Translations under genes and position numbers: made by a program
The notes under the pieces: model-generated
The model's input: the letters and a program-made list of their open reading frames with translations, nothing else
Database searches by the model: none
What the model was told of the DNA's origin: nothing
In this document: positions 16,784-25,298 of the stretch, one piece after another
Layout of the letters: each line of letters begins with the position of its first letter
Numbering within the stretch: position 1 is the first letter of the stretch
DNA from: Roseibium sp. MMSF_3544
Lineage (GTDB): Bacteria; Pseudomonadota; Alphaproteobacteria; Rhizobiales; Stappiaceae
Length of the DNA: 64,000 bases
Assembly: GCF_030732845.1 (NCBI RefSeq)
Contig: NZ_JASHKA010000020.1
Coordinates: 56,217 to 120,216, forward strand
Reading direction: 5' to 3'

Positions 16784-16835
16784 TGAGACGCCCCCAGAAA
16801 GTGGGCTGAAATACTGAAACCGAGAGGCATTTCGC

Positions 16836-17474
16836 GTGATTGATCTTTATACCTGGACCACTCCCAACGGACGGAAGGTGTCGATCCTTCTTGAAGAACT
16901 TGGTGTCGACTACACGACACATGCGATCGACATTTCCAAGGGAGAGCAGCACGAGCCTGACTTTCTGAAGATCGCTCCCAACAACCGTATTCCGGCGATC
17001 GTCGATCACGAGACCGGCGTCACCATGATGGAAACGGGCGCGATCATGCTCTATCTCGCCGAAAAGTACGGAAAGTTCCTTCCCGAAGGGGCCGCTCGCT
17101 GGCCGGCGATTGAATGGCTGATGTGGCAGATGGGCGGACTTGGGCCGATGCTTGGGCAGGTGCACCACTTCGTCAAATACAACAAGGGCAAGTCCGAATA
17201 CGGCGAGGAGCGGTACTCCACCGAGGGACGGCGTCTTTACAAGGTTCTCAACACCCGTCTGGAAGGTCGCGATTACATTGCCGGCGATGGCCGCGGCGAA
17301 TACTCCATCACGGATATGGCGTGCTGGCCTTGGGTATCGCGCTACGACTGGCAGGAAATTGACCTGAACGAGTTTCCCAACGTCAAGGACTGGTATGTGC
17401 GGATCGCCGAAAGACCGGCGGTTCAACGCGGCTACCAGGTTCCGAAATACGTGAACGACGTTCCCATTCCCTAG
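16836..17474 (+). CDS. Glutathione S-transferase (YfcG/YghU-like, Nu class)
   Basis: A 212-residue GST. The N-terminal domain MIDLYTWTTPNGRKVSILLEELG, NNRIPAIVDH and METGAIMLYLAEKYGKFLP resembles the Nu-class disulfide-bond reductases YfcG/YghU, which use a Thr/Asn pair instead of Tyr or Ser; here TPNG supplies it. The C-terminal part includes ITDMACWPWVSRYDWQEIDLNEFPNVKDWYVRIAERPAVQRGY. The start is GTG 16836 with GAGAGG upstream. It lies 52 bp after gntR on the same strand. The likely activity is glutathione-dependent disulfide or peroxide reduction. Confidence 0.88.
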   Translation: MIDLYTWTTPNGRKVSILLEELGVDYTTHAIDISKGEQHEPDFLKIAPNNRIPAIVDHETGVTMMETGAIMLYLAEKYGKFLPEGAARWPAIEWLMWQMGGLGPMLGQVHHFVKYNKGKSEYGEERYSTEGRRLYKVLNTRLEGRDYIAGDGRGEYSITDMACWPWVSRYDWQEIDLNEFPNVKDWYVRIAERPAVQRGYQVPKYVNDVPIP

Positions 17475-17498
17475 GACGGCAAAATGACCTTTACCGCG

Positions 17499-18434
17499 TC
17501 ACAGACTGGAAAAAAGCGCCGGCAGAACCGTGCCGAGCGGAGCGTTCAGGTCTGCGATGCTCAGCCCAAGCAACAAGAGGCCGGGCAAGGCGGCAAAGGT
17601 CATCAGTGTCGACGCAACGATCATGCCGGCGACCCTTTCCGGGTCCCGGTCGAAGCGCTCGGCAAAGACATACGTGACGATGGCCGACGGCATCGCGGCC
17701 ATCAGGAACAGGCTCCCGGCAGCAATTCCGGTGGCGTCCAGAAGTATGACCGTCGTGGTGCCGGCGATCATGCCGATGACAAGTCTCGCCACAGCCAGCA
17801 CCAGAGCCGTCTTGATGTCGCTGACATGAAGGCGCGCGATTGCGGCACCCAGCAGAATCACCATGACCGGGATCATCATGCCGCCAAGCAGACGGGTCGT
17901 CTCGCTGACGACCTCAGGTGGCGTTATGCCTGTCGCTTTGACGATGAGCACGGCGGTCACCGACCAGACCAGGGGTTCTTTCAATGTTCTAGTCAGCGAG
18001 AACGAGCCGGCGGTGACAATGGGCATCACCGTGTACTGCAGGATCGCGATCACGAAGAAAAAGGCGACACCGATCGCAAGACCTTCTTCGCCAAAGGCGA
18101 GCAGCACGATCGGAAGACCGATATTGCCCGAGTTCGGCATTGTCAGACTTGGCAGGAAACTGCGCAGGTCGAACCTGGACACAAGCAGAAAGGCCGTCGA
18201 CAGGATCCCGGCAATGATGCTGGCGCAAATTGCGCCGAAGGACATCAGAAGAAGCACCTGTTCGGGAAGTTCGGTGGATGTCAGCGAGGAAAACACCAGC
18301 GCCGGCGTGCCCACCATCATGACCAGCATGCTCATGCTTTTGGTTTCGAGGTTCGGCCCGGCCTTCTCGATCCAGTATCCGATCGCCGTCATCAGCAGCA
18401 GCGGCGCGATCACGCCAACAAGTTCACCAATCAA
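17499..18434 (-). CDS. AEC family transporter (auxin efflux carrier-like)
   Basis: A 311-residue membrane protein with about ten hydrophobic helices. It has the AEC family hallmark MPNSGNIGLPIVLLAFGEEG in the middle, plus N-terminal APLLLMTAIGYWIEKAG. Bacterial members include malate and malonate carriers and putative permeases, so it probably moves a small organic acid across the inner membrane. It is convergent with the GST gene (24-bp gap) and divergent from the TTT operon. The promoter region at 18435-18657 is shared with that operon. Confidence 0.85.
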   Translation of the reverse strand: MIGELVGVIAPLLLMTAIGYWIEKAGPNLETKSMSMLVMMVGTPALVFSSLTSTELPEQVLLLMSFGAICASIIAGILSTAFLLVSRFDLRSFLPSLTMPNSGNIGLPIVLLAFGEEGLAIGVAFFFVIAILQYTVMPIVTAGSFSLTRTLKEPLVWSVTAVLIVKATGITPPEVVSETTRLLGGMMIPVMVILLGAAIARLHVSDIKTALVLAVARLVIGMIAGTTTVILLDATGIAAGSLFLMAAMPSAIVTYVFAERFDRDPERVAGMIVASTLMTFAALPGLLLLGLSIADLNAPLGTVLPALFSSL

Positions 18435-18657
18435 GTCAATAGTCCTCGAAAATCCGAAGAGGCCGGCCGGGGCGGGTTTCAGGTGGTCCGCGGAGCCGGA
18501 TCTGACGGCAGGACAAAGGCTTGCGTCAAGTCTCGATGTCGCTCGCTCGGTTCAGAATTGCCAATACGCGCTATCAGAAAAGCTGATTTAGAAAAGCTCT
18601 CGTTATTCGATATTCATGTAGCGACGACTAAAAATTCGATTTTTTCGGGAGGTGTCA

Positions 18658-19242
18658 TTGGCTCACGTAACGCCTGTTGATCTTGAGGCCAGCCGGGAAG
18701 CGGCTGAGGAAATCAAGTGGTTGGCCGGTCAGACGGGATTCGTCGCAAATTCGATGCTGACGCTTTCTCATCGTCCGGAAATCGCCAAGGCGGTGCTGAA
18801 TCTGATTCGGGCGGTCGTCCGGAACCCGAATGCCACGGTCGACCCCGCGCTCTTGTGGATGGTTGCCCATGTCACCAGCCTTTCCAACGGGTGCCAGTAT
18901 TGCTCCGCGCACACGTTCAAAAACGGTGCCGACAATGGCGTACCGCAGGAAAAACTCGAGGCTCTTTGGGAGTTTGAGACCAATCCGCTGTTTTCGGACG
19001 TGGAACGGGCAGCGCTTCGGATCGCGTTGACCGGCGGGCAGTGCCCGGCCTCGGCCGACCCGGCCGACATGGAAATTCTCAGACGCCATTACTCGACGGC
19101 GCAGATCGTCGAAATTTGCTCCGTCATTGCGTTGTTCGGTTTCAACAACCGCTGGAACGCGCTGATGGAAACTGAACTGGAGGAGAGTGTCGTCAACTTT
19201 GTGAACAGCAGCAATTACCACGGACCTGACGCAAGTGCGTGA
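18658..19242 (+). CDS. Carboxymuconolactone decarboxylase/AhpD-like family protein
   Basis: A 194-residue all-helical protein of the CMD/AhpD superfamily. The redox CxxC pair in CQYCSAHT (about residues 81-88) suggests an AhpD-like thiol or peroxidase activity rather than lactone decarboxylation. GGAGG (18648-18652) is followed 5 nt later by TTG 18658, while GTG 18652 overlaps that site. TTG 18658 is therefore the preferred start. It is the first gene of the long plus-strand transport operon. Its role there is unknown. Confidence 0.8.
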   Translation: MAHVTPVDLEASREAAEEIKWLAGQTGFVANSMLTLSHRPEIAKAVLNLIRAVVRNPNATVDPALLWMVAHVTSLSNGCQYCSAHTFKNGADNGVPQEKLEALWEFETNPLFSDVERAALRIALTGGQCPASADPADMEILRRHYSTAQIVEICSVIALFGFNNRWNALMETELEESVVNFVNSSNYHGPDASA

Positions 19243-19293
19243 GGCCAGACGGGCCGTTTGAGGAGACGGTCCGAAGCAGGAGGAGGAAGAAAC

Positions 19294-20415
19294 GTGACTG
19301 AGAAGAAGAGTGGTGCAAACCGCAGAACGTTCCTCGCTGGTGCCGGCGCTGCAGCCGGTATGGCGGGGCTTCAAATTACCATTCCCGGAACGGCTCTGGC
19401 AGCCGGGTTCCCGGAACGTCCGATTACCCTGGTCGTGATGTATTCCGCCGGTGGCGGCACGGACACCATCATGCGCAAGATCGCGCAGGAGATGGCAGAC
19501 GCCCAGGGCTGGAACGTCAATGTCATCAACAAGCCGGGCGCCGTGGGCGGCATCGCCACACAGTTTGTCGGCGGACAGCGCTCCGACGGATACACCGTGC
19601 TTGGCGGCGCGAACTACAACCGTTTTGTCCGGGTTCTCGGCCATGCGGACTTTACGCCCTGGGAGGACTGGGTTCCGTTCAAGGCGGCAAACGCGCTGGC
19701 GTCCTGGTCGGTCGCGGCCGACAGCCCGTATCAGACGTTGAATGACGTGATCGAGGCGGCCAAGGCCAACCCGGGCAGCGTCACCATCTCCACGTCCGGA
19801 ACGGGCGGTGTCTGGCACGAACTTGCCATGATCATTGCAAACATGGCCGGCATCGAGCTGAAGTACGTTCCCTACAAGGGCGGCAAGCCGGCAACACTGG
19901 CAGGCCTTCAGGGCGAGACCGATATCGCCGGTGGTGGTCTGCATGAGCATATCGACCTGATCCGGGCCGGCAAGCTGCGCAACCTCACCCATACGAGCAT
20001 CGAGGACATCACCCTTGACGATGGCACGGTGCTGCCGTCGATCGCTTCGATCATTCCCGAATCGAGAGCGTTGTTGCCGGTCGGTGCGACCTACAACTTC
20101 ATGGTCAAGCGCGACATTCCGCCCGAAGCCATGCAGGCACTCGCGGACGGCTTTGTCGCTGCGGTCAATTCCGACGGTTTCCAGGAGCTCCTGAAGTCCA
20201 AGTTCTTCCAGCCCGATGTCAAGATCGGTGAGGAAGCGGACCGTGAAGGCGCGTTGATGGAAGCAGTCACCGTTGAAATCTTCAACAAGTTCAAGGACCA
20301 GATCGGTGCCGACGTGAAGACGGCCGAGGAACTTGGCTTGCCGAAACCCGAAGACTTCGACGCCTGGTGGCCGCCTGAAGGCTACACGCCGCCGCCGATC
20401 AAATCCGGCGCGTAA
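19294..20415 (+). CDS. tctC: TTT transporter substrate-binding protein (TctC), Tat-exported
   Basis: A 373-residue tripartite tricarboxylate transporter binding protein. The N-terminus has a twin-arginine signal (NRRTFLAGAGAAAG, Arg10-Arg11), so it is probably exported folded. The TctC/Bug fold follows, with FPERPITLVVMYSAGGGTD, NKPGAVGGIAT and VPYKGGKPATLAGLQGETD. The start is GTG 19294 behind AGGAGGAAG. It binds a carboxylate in the periplasm and delivers it to TctAB encoded next. A perfect 11-bp hairpin follows the stop, as after the other binding-protein genes in this window. Confidence 0.9.
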   Translation: MTEKKSGANRRTFLAGAGAAAGMAGLQITIPGTALAAGFPERPITLVVMYSAGGGTDTIMRKIAQEMADAQGWNVNVINKPGAVGGIATQFVGGQRSDGYTVLGGANYNRFVRVLGHADFTPWEDWVPFKAANALASWSVAADSPYQTLNDVIEAAKANPGSVTISTSGTGGVWHELAMIIANMAGIELKYVPYKGGKPATLAGLQGETDIAGGGLHEHIDLIRAGKLRNLTHTSIEDITLDDGTVLPSIASIIPESRALLPVGATYNFMVKRDIPPEAMQALADGFVAAVNSDGFQELLKSKFFQPDVKIGEEADREGALMEAVTVEIFNKFKDQIGADVKTAEELGLPKPEDFDAWWPPEGYTPPPIKSGA

Positions 20416-20424
20416 GCAAAGTCC

Positions 20425-20449
20425 GGCCCCGGCTGCATCAGCCGGGGCC
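20425..20449 (+). terminator. Strong hairpin downstream of tctC (copy 1)
   Basis: A perfect 11-bp stem (GGCCCCGGCTG at 20425-20435, CAGCCGGGGCC at 20439-20449) with a CAT loop starts 10 nt after the tctC stop. No T-run follows, so it more likely stabilises tctC mRNA or attenuates transcription than terminates fully. Confidence 0.6.
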
Positions 20450-20489
20450 AAGCACTGACCAATCAAAAAAATGAATCGAGGGGACGCCA

Positions 20490-21056
20490 GTGAGCGACCA
20501 CACCCAGCCTGACGTGAAATTCGAGGGCGAAGAAGCCGGCACCGGCTACGCCTCGCCGGGTCTCGACATGATCGCGGCAATCTTGCTGATCCTGCTCTCG
20601 GTTGCCGTCATGATCGGCAGCATGGCGCTGCCCGTGCCCGACGATCTGCTCACAGCCCCCGGATTGCTGCCCTTTATCGTAGCTGCCAGCCTAATGGTGA
20701 TGGCGCTTGGCCTGGGCGCATCCGCGGTCGGCCGCTGGCGCCAGGGGGTCAGGGTCCCCATCCTCGAAGGCCGGGACATCTCAACGGATGTAAAGTCCCT
20801 CATCCTTGCAGCCGCGATCGCCGTCTATATCGCAGGCCTTCAGTTTCTCGCCTTTCGTCATGACGTTGTCATCGGCGATATCCGGCATTCGGTGACTGCG
20901 TTCGAACCCGTCACCATTCTCGCACTTGCGGTCATCATGCGCATGTCCTGGAACGGGCCGCTCTGGATCATCTGTGCGGTCTCCGTTCTCTGGACCCTGC
21001 TCCTGAGCGCGGTTTTCCAGCATGTCTTCAATATTCCGCTGCCGGGGTCCTTCTGA
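20490..21056 (+). CDS. tctB: TTT transporter small permease subunit (TctB)
   Basis: A 188-residue membrane protein with four hydrophobic helices. The first is at LDMIAAILLILLSVAVMIGSMALP, with APGLLPFIVAASLMVMALG following, as in TctB. The start is GTG 20490, preceded by GAGGGGA. Its TGA overlaps the tctA start by one base (TGATG), indicating translational coupling. The N-terminal 25 residues are acidic and cytoplasmic. Confidence 0.87.
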   Translation: MSDHTQPDVKFEGEEAGTGYASPGLDMIAAILLILLSVAVMIGSMALPVPDDLLTAPGLLPFIVAASLMVMALGLGASAVGRWRQGVRVPILEGRDISTDVKSLILAAAIAVYIAGLQFLAFRHDVVIGDIRHSVTAFEPVTILALAVIMRMSWNGPLWIICAVSVLWTLLLSAVFQHVFNIPLPGSF

Positions 21057-22573
21057 TGATTGACGCGCTACTTGCGGCCATGCAGCCGGGCCTGTTGTTC
21101 ATGTCGCTTTGCGGCGTGTGCCTCGGCATCATCTGGGGCGCCCTTCCCGGTCTGTCGACGACCATGGCCATGGGCCTGCTGATCGGCCTGTCCGCCGGCA
21201 TGTCGCAGGAAGTCGCCATCAGCTTCATGCTCGGGGTTTACACAGGCAGTGTCTTCGGCGGCGCCATTTCCGCCGTTCTGATCAATATTCCCGGAACGCC
21301 TGACGCCGTACCGACAATGATCGAGGGGCACCAGCTTGCCCAAAGAGGTGAGGGCGGCCAGGCGCTTGGCATGTCGATTGCCGCTTCCTTTGTCGGCGGC
21401 ATGGTCGGAATCGCGCTTTTGATCATGCTGATCCCGCTCATCCTGGCATTCGCGCTCAATTTCAAATCCTGGGAGATGTTCTGGCTGGCGATTATCGGCA
21501 TCATGGTGGCCGGGTCGATGGCCGCCGGTTCGGTGCCGCTCAAAGGCTGGATCGCGGGCTGGATCGGTATGCTGATCGCCTTTGTCGGGCTGGATGCGAT
21601 CCACGCGGTTCCGCGTTTCACCTTCGGGTCCTTCGCCCTTTACGACGGCATATCCTATGTCGCCGTGCTGATTGGTCTGTTCGGTCTCTCGGAGATCCTG
21701 CGCACTTTGCCGGCCAAGGACATGCCGACCATCCCCTCCGATGTCGGGCGGATCATTCCGCCGCTCGGAAAACTGGCCAAGTACATTCCGAGCGCGCTTC
21801 GCTCCGGCTCCATAGGTGCCTTTATCGGCGCAATCCCGGGGGCCGGCGCAAACGTGGCGTCCTTCCTTGCCTATGATATCGGCCGCCGGTGGGCCCGTCC
21901 CGAGGAAAAGGCGAAATGGGGCAAGGGCAGCTACCAGGCCATTGTCTGCGCGGAAACAGCCAACAATGCCAATATCGGCGGGTCGATGCTTCCGACACTT
22001 GCGCTTGGTATCCCGGGCAATGCAGCGGCGGCGGCCCTTCTTGCGGCTCTGACGCTGAAGAATGTCGTGGTCGGTCCGACCATCGAGATCGATCATCCGG
22101 GTCTGATCTATTTCATTTATGCCTGCCTCATCGTCGCGAACCTGATGATGTACGTCGCCGCCTTCGCCCTGATCGGGCCGTGCGTGAAACTGTTCAGCCT
22201 GCCGCGCGGCATTCTGATGCCGATGATCCTGCCGGTCTGCGTGATCGGTGCCTTTGCGGTCAAGCTGACCATGGCCGATGTCTGGATCATGTTTGCTGCC
22301 GGCGTCTTCGGCTGGGTCTTCACGATGATGCGGTTTCCAACAGCGCCGGTCGTGCTCGGGGTGATCCTGGCACCGCTTGCCGACGAAAATCTGCGCCGTT
22401 CGCTGCTGGTTTTTGAGGACAAGTCCATCGGTTTCATCCTGTCCCAGTGGATCGGCACGGTCCTGATGATCGCTGTGTTCTTTGTCATCATCGAAGGTGT
22501 CCTGCGCGCCCTCATGTCGCTGCGCAAGGGATCGGATGACGCGGAACCGACACTCACGTCCCCACCAAACTAA
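21056..22573 (+). CDS. tctA: TTT transporter large permease subunit (TctA)
   Basis: A 505-residue TctA protein of normal length with about twelve helices. Conserved glycine-rich regions are visible: GVCLGIIWGALPGLSTTMAMG near the N-terminus, GVYTGSVFGGAISAVLINIPGTPDAVPTM, and the second-half repeat GAIPGAGANVASFLAYD plus LALGIPGNAAAAALLAALTLKNVVVGP. It forms the ion-driven channel with TctB. It is translationally coupled to tctB and followed 11 nt later by a Gfo/Idh dehydrogenase gene. The ligand is unknown. Confidence 0.93.
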   Translation: MIDALLAAMQPGLLFMSLCGVCLGIIWGALPGLSTTMAMGLLIGLSAGMSQEVAISFMLGVYTGSVFGGAISAVLINIPGTPDAVPTMIEGHQLAQRGEGGQALGMSIAASFVGGMVGIALLIMLIPLILAFALNFKSWEMFWLAIIGIMVAGSMAAGSVPLKGWIAGWIGMLIAFVGLDAIHAVPRFTFGSFALYDGISYVAVLIGLFGLSEILRTLPAKDMPTIPSDVGRIIPPLGKLAKYIPSALRSGSIGAFIGAIPGAGANVASFLAYDIGRRWARPEEKAKWGKGSYQAIVCAETANNANIGGSMLPTLALGIPGNAAAAALLAALTLKNVVVGPTIEIDHPGLIYFIYACLIVANLMMYVAAFALIGPCVKLFSLPRGILMPMILPVCVIGAFAVKLTMADVWIMFAAGVFGWVFTMMRFPTAPVVLGVILAPLADENLRRSLLVFEDKSIGFILSQWIGTVLMIAVFFVIIEGVLRALMSLRKGSDDAEPTLTSPPN

Positions 22574-22584
22574 GGAGTTATTTG

Positions 22585-23712
22585 GTGCCAACGAAGAATA
22601 AGGAAATCGGTCTTGCCATTGTCGGCTGCGGCACGATCGGCCGCATCCGGGCCGAAATTGCACGCGCCTATCCCGGTGTCGGCTGGATCGGCCTTTGCGA
22701 CATCAAGTCGGATATCGGCCAGAAGCTTGCCGACGATGTCCAGGCGGACTTTTTCACGACAGATTTCAGAGAATTGCTTGTCCGGCCGGAAATCACCGCA
22801 ACGATCATTGCGACGGATGAGAACTTTCATTTCGAACCGACCATGCTGGCCATCCAGCATGGGCATGATCTCTTCATCGAAAAACCGCTGGCAACCGATG
22901 CCCGCCAGTCCGCGCAGATCCTGGCGGCGATCGAAGAAGCCGGTGTCGATGCCGTCATCGGCTACACGCAGCGTTTCCGCCGCCGCTTCCTGGCAATCAA
23001 GGAGCGCCTGATCACCGGACAGATCGGCGATGTTCATTCGGTCGTCACGCGCGCGTTCATGAACCGCATGGTGCCGATCGCGACCGTGCAGCGGACGCAG
23101 GAACGCGCCACCCTCACGCCGATGGTCGTCTCCGGCACACACAGCCTCGACATGTCGCTGTGGCTTCTGGAAGGCAAGAAACCGGTCAGCGTCTACGCCC
23201 GCTCGACGGACAAGGTCCTTGGCGCCTGGGGCACGAAAGATTCCACGTTCGGCATCTTTACCATGGATGACGGCACGATCTTTTCCATGAACATCTCCTG
23301 GGCGTTGCCGGAAGTCTGGCCGGGTGCCGTTTACGGCATCGAGATCGGTATCGTCGGGTCGGAAGGTGTCATCGATATCGAGGACACGCACCGCGACCTG
23401 GTCATGGCAACCAATGTCGCGCAGGGCGCCGGATATGCGCCGGAAGGCTACAAGGCGCCGGACCGGCACGTTGACTTCTTGACCAGCTACCCGCCGGGCG
23501 ACCTGCATCTCGGCCAGCTGTGGGGACCGATGCGTGAGGAGACCAACGCCTGGTACCAGCGGCTTTACGCCGGCCTCGACACGCCGCACGCAACCGCACA
23601 GGACGGTCACCGCAACCTGCTGCTGACCATGGCAATGGATCTTTCCGCCAAGCGAGGCGAAGCAGTGGCGTTGCCACCGGACCCGGCCGAATTGATGGCG
23701 GAACTCGCCTGA
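22585..23712 (+). CDS. Gfo/Idh/MocA family oxidoreductase
   Basis: A 375-residue NAD(P)-dependent dehydrogenase. Rossmann motif GCGTIG lies near the N-terminus (about residues 14-19), the EKP lysine motif is in FIEKPLATDA, and the HxxD/H-type catalytic segment is in SGTHSLDMSLWLLEG. The family oxidises sugars, inositols or related hydroxy compounds. GTG 22585 is preferred over TTG 22582 because AAGGAG ends 7 nt before it. The gene sits between the two TTT systems, suggesting it acts on an imported polyhydroxy compound. It is similar to the protein at 32956-34017. Confidence 0.88.
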   Translation: MPTKNKEIGLAIVGCGTIGRIRAEIARAYPGVGWIGLCDIKSDIGQKLADDVQADFFTTDFRELLVRPEITATIIATDENFHFEPTMLAIQHGHDLFIEKPLATDARQSAQILAAIEEAGVDAVIGYTQRFRRRFLAIKERLITGQIGDVHSVVTRAFMNRMVPIATVQRTQERATLTPMVVSGTHSLDMSLWLLEGKKPVSVYARSTDKVLGAWGTKDSTFGIFTMDDGTIFSMNISWALPEVWPGAVYGIEIGIVGSEGVIDIEDTHRDLVMATNVAQGAGYAPEGYKAPDRHVDFLTSYPPGDLHLGQLWGPMREETNAWYQRLYAGLDTPHATAQDGHRNLLLTMAMDLSAKRGEAVALPPDPAELMAELA

Positions 23713-23723
23713 GGAGAAAGACC

Positions 23724-24653
23724 ATGACCATCACGATCAGGTTCGGCGGGTACCAGGGTGACAAATCCGTCCATACAAGAGGCGGAAGAGCGCTTGTCGA
23801 AGCGCTCAAACGCACAAGTGGTGGCGCTGCATCCATCGACTTCGACGAAAACATAGTCATCCGCGGCCACAAGGCCGCGGATCTTTTGTCTATGACCGAA
23901 GAAGGAACGCTCGACGGTTGCTACTTCTCTTCGAGTTATCTGGCAAAACGCGTGCCCGAGCTCGGATTGTTCGATCAGCATTTCGTCGTTCCTGACCGCC
24001 GCAGGGCCTATGCGGTGCTCGATGGGGCGCTTGGCGAGCGGCTGAAGACAAAGGTCTCGGAGGCGACCGGTTACACAGTGCTTGGGTACTGGGACAACGG
24101 TTTGCGCCACATTTCGAGCCGGGCACCGATCCGGGTACCCGGTGACTGCACCGGTCTCAAGCTTAGAACGCTTGCCAACAAGGATCATCAGCGGGTCTTT
24201 CGCGCGCTCGGTTTCGATCCAAAGGCCATCGACGTCCGCGACCTGCCGGCGGCAGTAGAAGACGGCACAGTCGACGCGCAGGAAAATCCGCTGACAAACA
24301 TCTACAATTTCGGTCTGCACAAGACCCACCGCAGCATCACGCTGTCACGCCACCTGCTGGGTGTCGCTCTGGTCCTTTTCCGGACCAAAACGGTGGAAAG
24401 CTGGCCGGATGACATCCGCCTTGCGGTGGAAAAAGCCGTTGCCGAAGCAACTCTGGCACAGCGCCGATTTGCCGAGGAAGACGATCAGATCTGCCGCGAC
24501 GCGCTGGAAGCAGAGGGCGTTGAAATCATCGACCTGAGCGAAGAGGAGCGTGCCAGGTTTGCCTCCACCTGCAGAGGGGAAGTCGATACGACCCGCAGGG
24601 CCTTTGATGCCGAGCTAATCTCGTTGTTTGACAAGGAGTTAGATGCAGCATGA
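23724..24653 (+). CDS. TRAP DctP-like solute-binding protein lacking a signal peptide
   Basis: A 309-residue DctP-family protein. The TRAP binding-protein core is clear: GYWDNGLRHISS, the carboxylate-binding arginine in GLKLRT, and the DAQENP motif. The mature fold starts at once (MTITIRFGGYQGDK) with no hydrophobic leader. The upstream gene ends 11 bp before, so no longer start is possible. It should therefore stay in the cytoplasm. No DctQ or DctM is encoded next to it; its neighbours are TTT subunits. It might be a cytoplasmic ligand sensor, carrier or enzyme, but none of these is shown. Confidence 0.82.
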   Translation: MTITIRFGGYQGDKSVHTRGGRALVEALKRTSGGAASIDFDENIVIRGHKAADLLSMTEEGTLDGCYFSSSYLAKRVPELGLFDQHFVVPDRRRAYAVLDGALGERLKTKVSEATGYTVLGYWDNGLRHISSRAPIRVPGDCTGLKLRTLANKDHQRVFRALGFDPKAIDVRDLPAAVEDGTVDAQENPLTNIYNFGLHKTHRSITLSRHLLGVALVLFRTKTVESWPDDIRLAVEKAVAEATLAQRRFAEEDDQICRDALEAEGVEIIDLSEEERARFASTCRGEVDTTRRAFDAELISLFDKELDAA

Positions 24654-24749
24654 GCACTATTCGTGTTCTGCATTCGTCTACTCAAAGTTAGCATTTCGGA
24701 TCAATTTGGCGGGTCGTTAGTCTGGTGCTTATGGAAGGAAAAAGCACAG

Positions 24750-25298
24750 ATGAATCCTGTTAACAGACGTATCGACCCGGAAGTGATTGTCTCGGCAGTC
24801 CTGGGAGTGGCGTCGGCCCTGTCGATCGTCTTTATGTCGGCTCTGGTGGCACCACCGAAGGTACTCTTCGGCCGGTCGCTCACGGCCATCTCGCCGACCT
24901 TGTTTCCTTACCTCGTCCTGACTGGGCTGGTCCTTCTCAACCTTCTGTTTCTGTATCGTTGCAAGGTGCGGCCCGAAGGCTTCTGGTCCGAACCTGTCTA
25001 TGCCGAACAAAGCAGCATCCGGGGCCTGCTGCTTTTCGCGATCATGCTGTTTTATGCGCTCACCATGGCACCGCTTGGATTTTTGATCTCAAGCGTCCTG
25101 ACCCTCGCCATGATCACGATTCTTGTCGGCAATCGCAGCCCCTGGCAGATCGCGCTCGTTTCGTTCCTCCCTCCGGTCGTGCTCTATCTCGGCGCCACCC
25201 GCCTGCTTGCGGTCGCGTTGCCCGAACTGTCGCCGATCGAGTTTTTCTACGCCTACATCCTTGGTGAAAGCGGCGGCAACGGGGGAGCAGCCCAATGA
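24750..25298 (+). CDS. tctB: TTT transporter small permease subunit (TctB), second system
   Basis: A 182-residue TctB-like protein with four hydrophobic helices (for example VIVSAVLGVASALSIVFMSALV and FPYLVLTGLVLLNLLFLYR). The start ATG 24750 has GGAAGGA upstream; an earlier in-frame ATG at 24663 gives poor sequence. Its stop overlaps the next tctA start as ATGA. Sequence identity to the first TctB (20490-21056) is low by eye, so this is a distinct system rather than a recent duplication. Confidence 0.83.
   Translation: MNPVNRRIDPEVIVSAVLGVASALSIVFMSALVAPPKVLFGRSLTAISPTLFPYLVLTGLVLLNLLFLYRCKVRPEGFWSEPVYAEQSSIRGLLLFAIMLFYALTMAPLGFLISSVLTLAMITILVGNRSPWQIALVSFLPPVVLYLGATRLLAVALPELSPIEFFYAYILGESGGNGGAAQ

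Noticed and set aside
18655..20580. Long minus-strand open frame (641 codons) opposite the AhpD-like and tctC genes
   Set aside because: Composition is rich in Arg, Gly and His without any domain. The plus strand carries two clear families with ribosome binding sites; this is a codon-bias shadow.
21068..22663. Minus-strand open frame (531 codons) opposite tctA
   Set aside because: Rich in Gln, Asp, His and Arg, without motifs; tctA on the plus strand is unmistakable.
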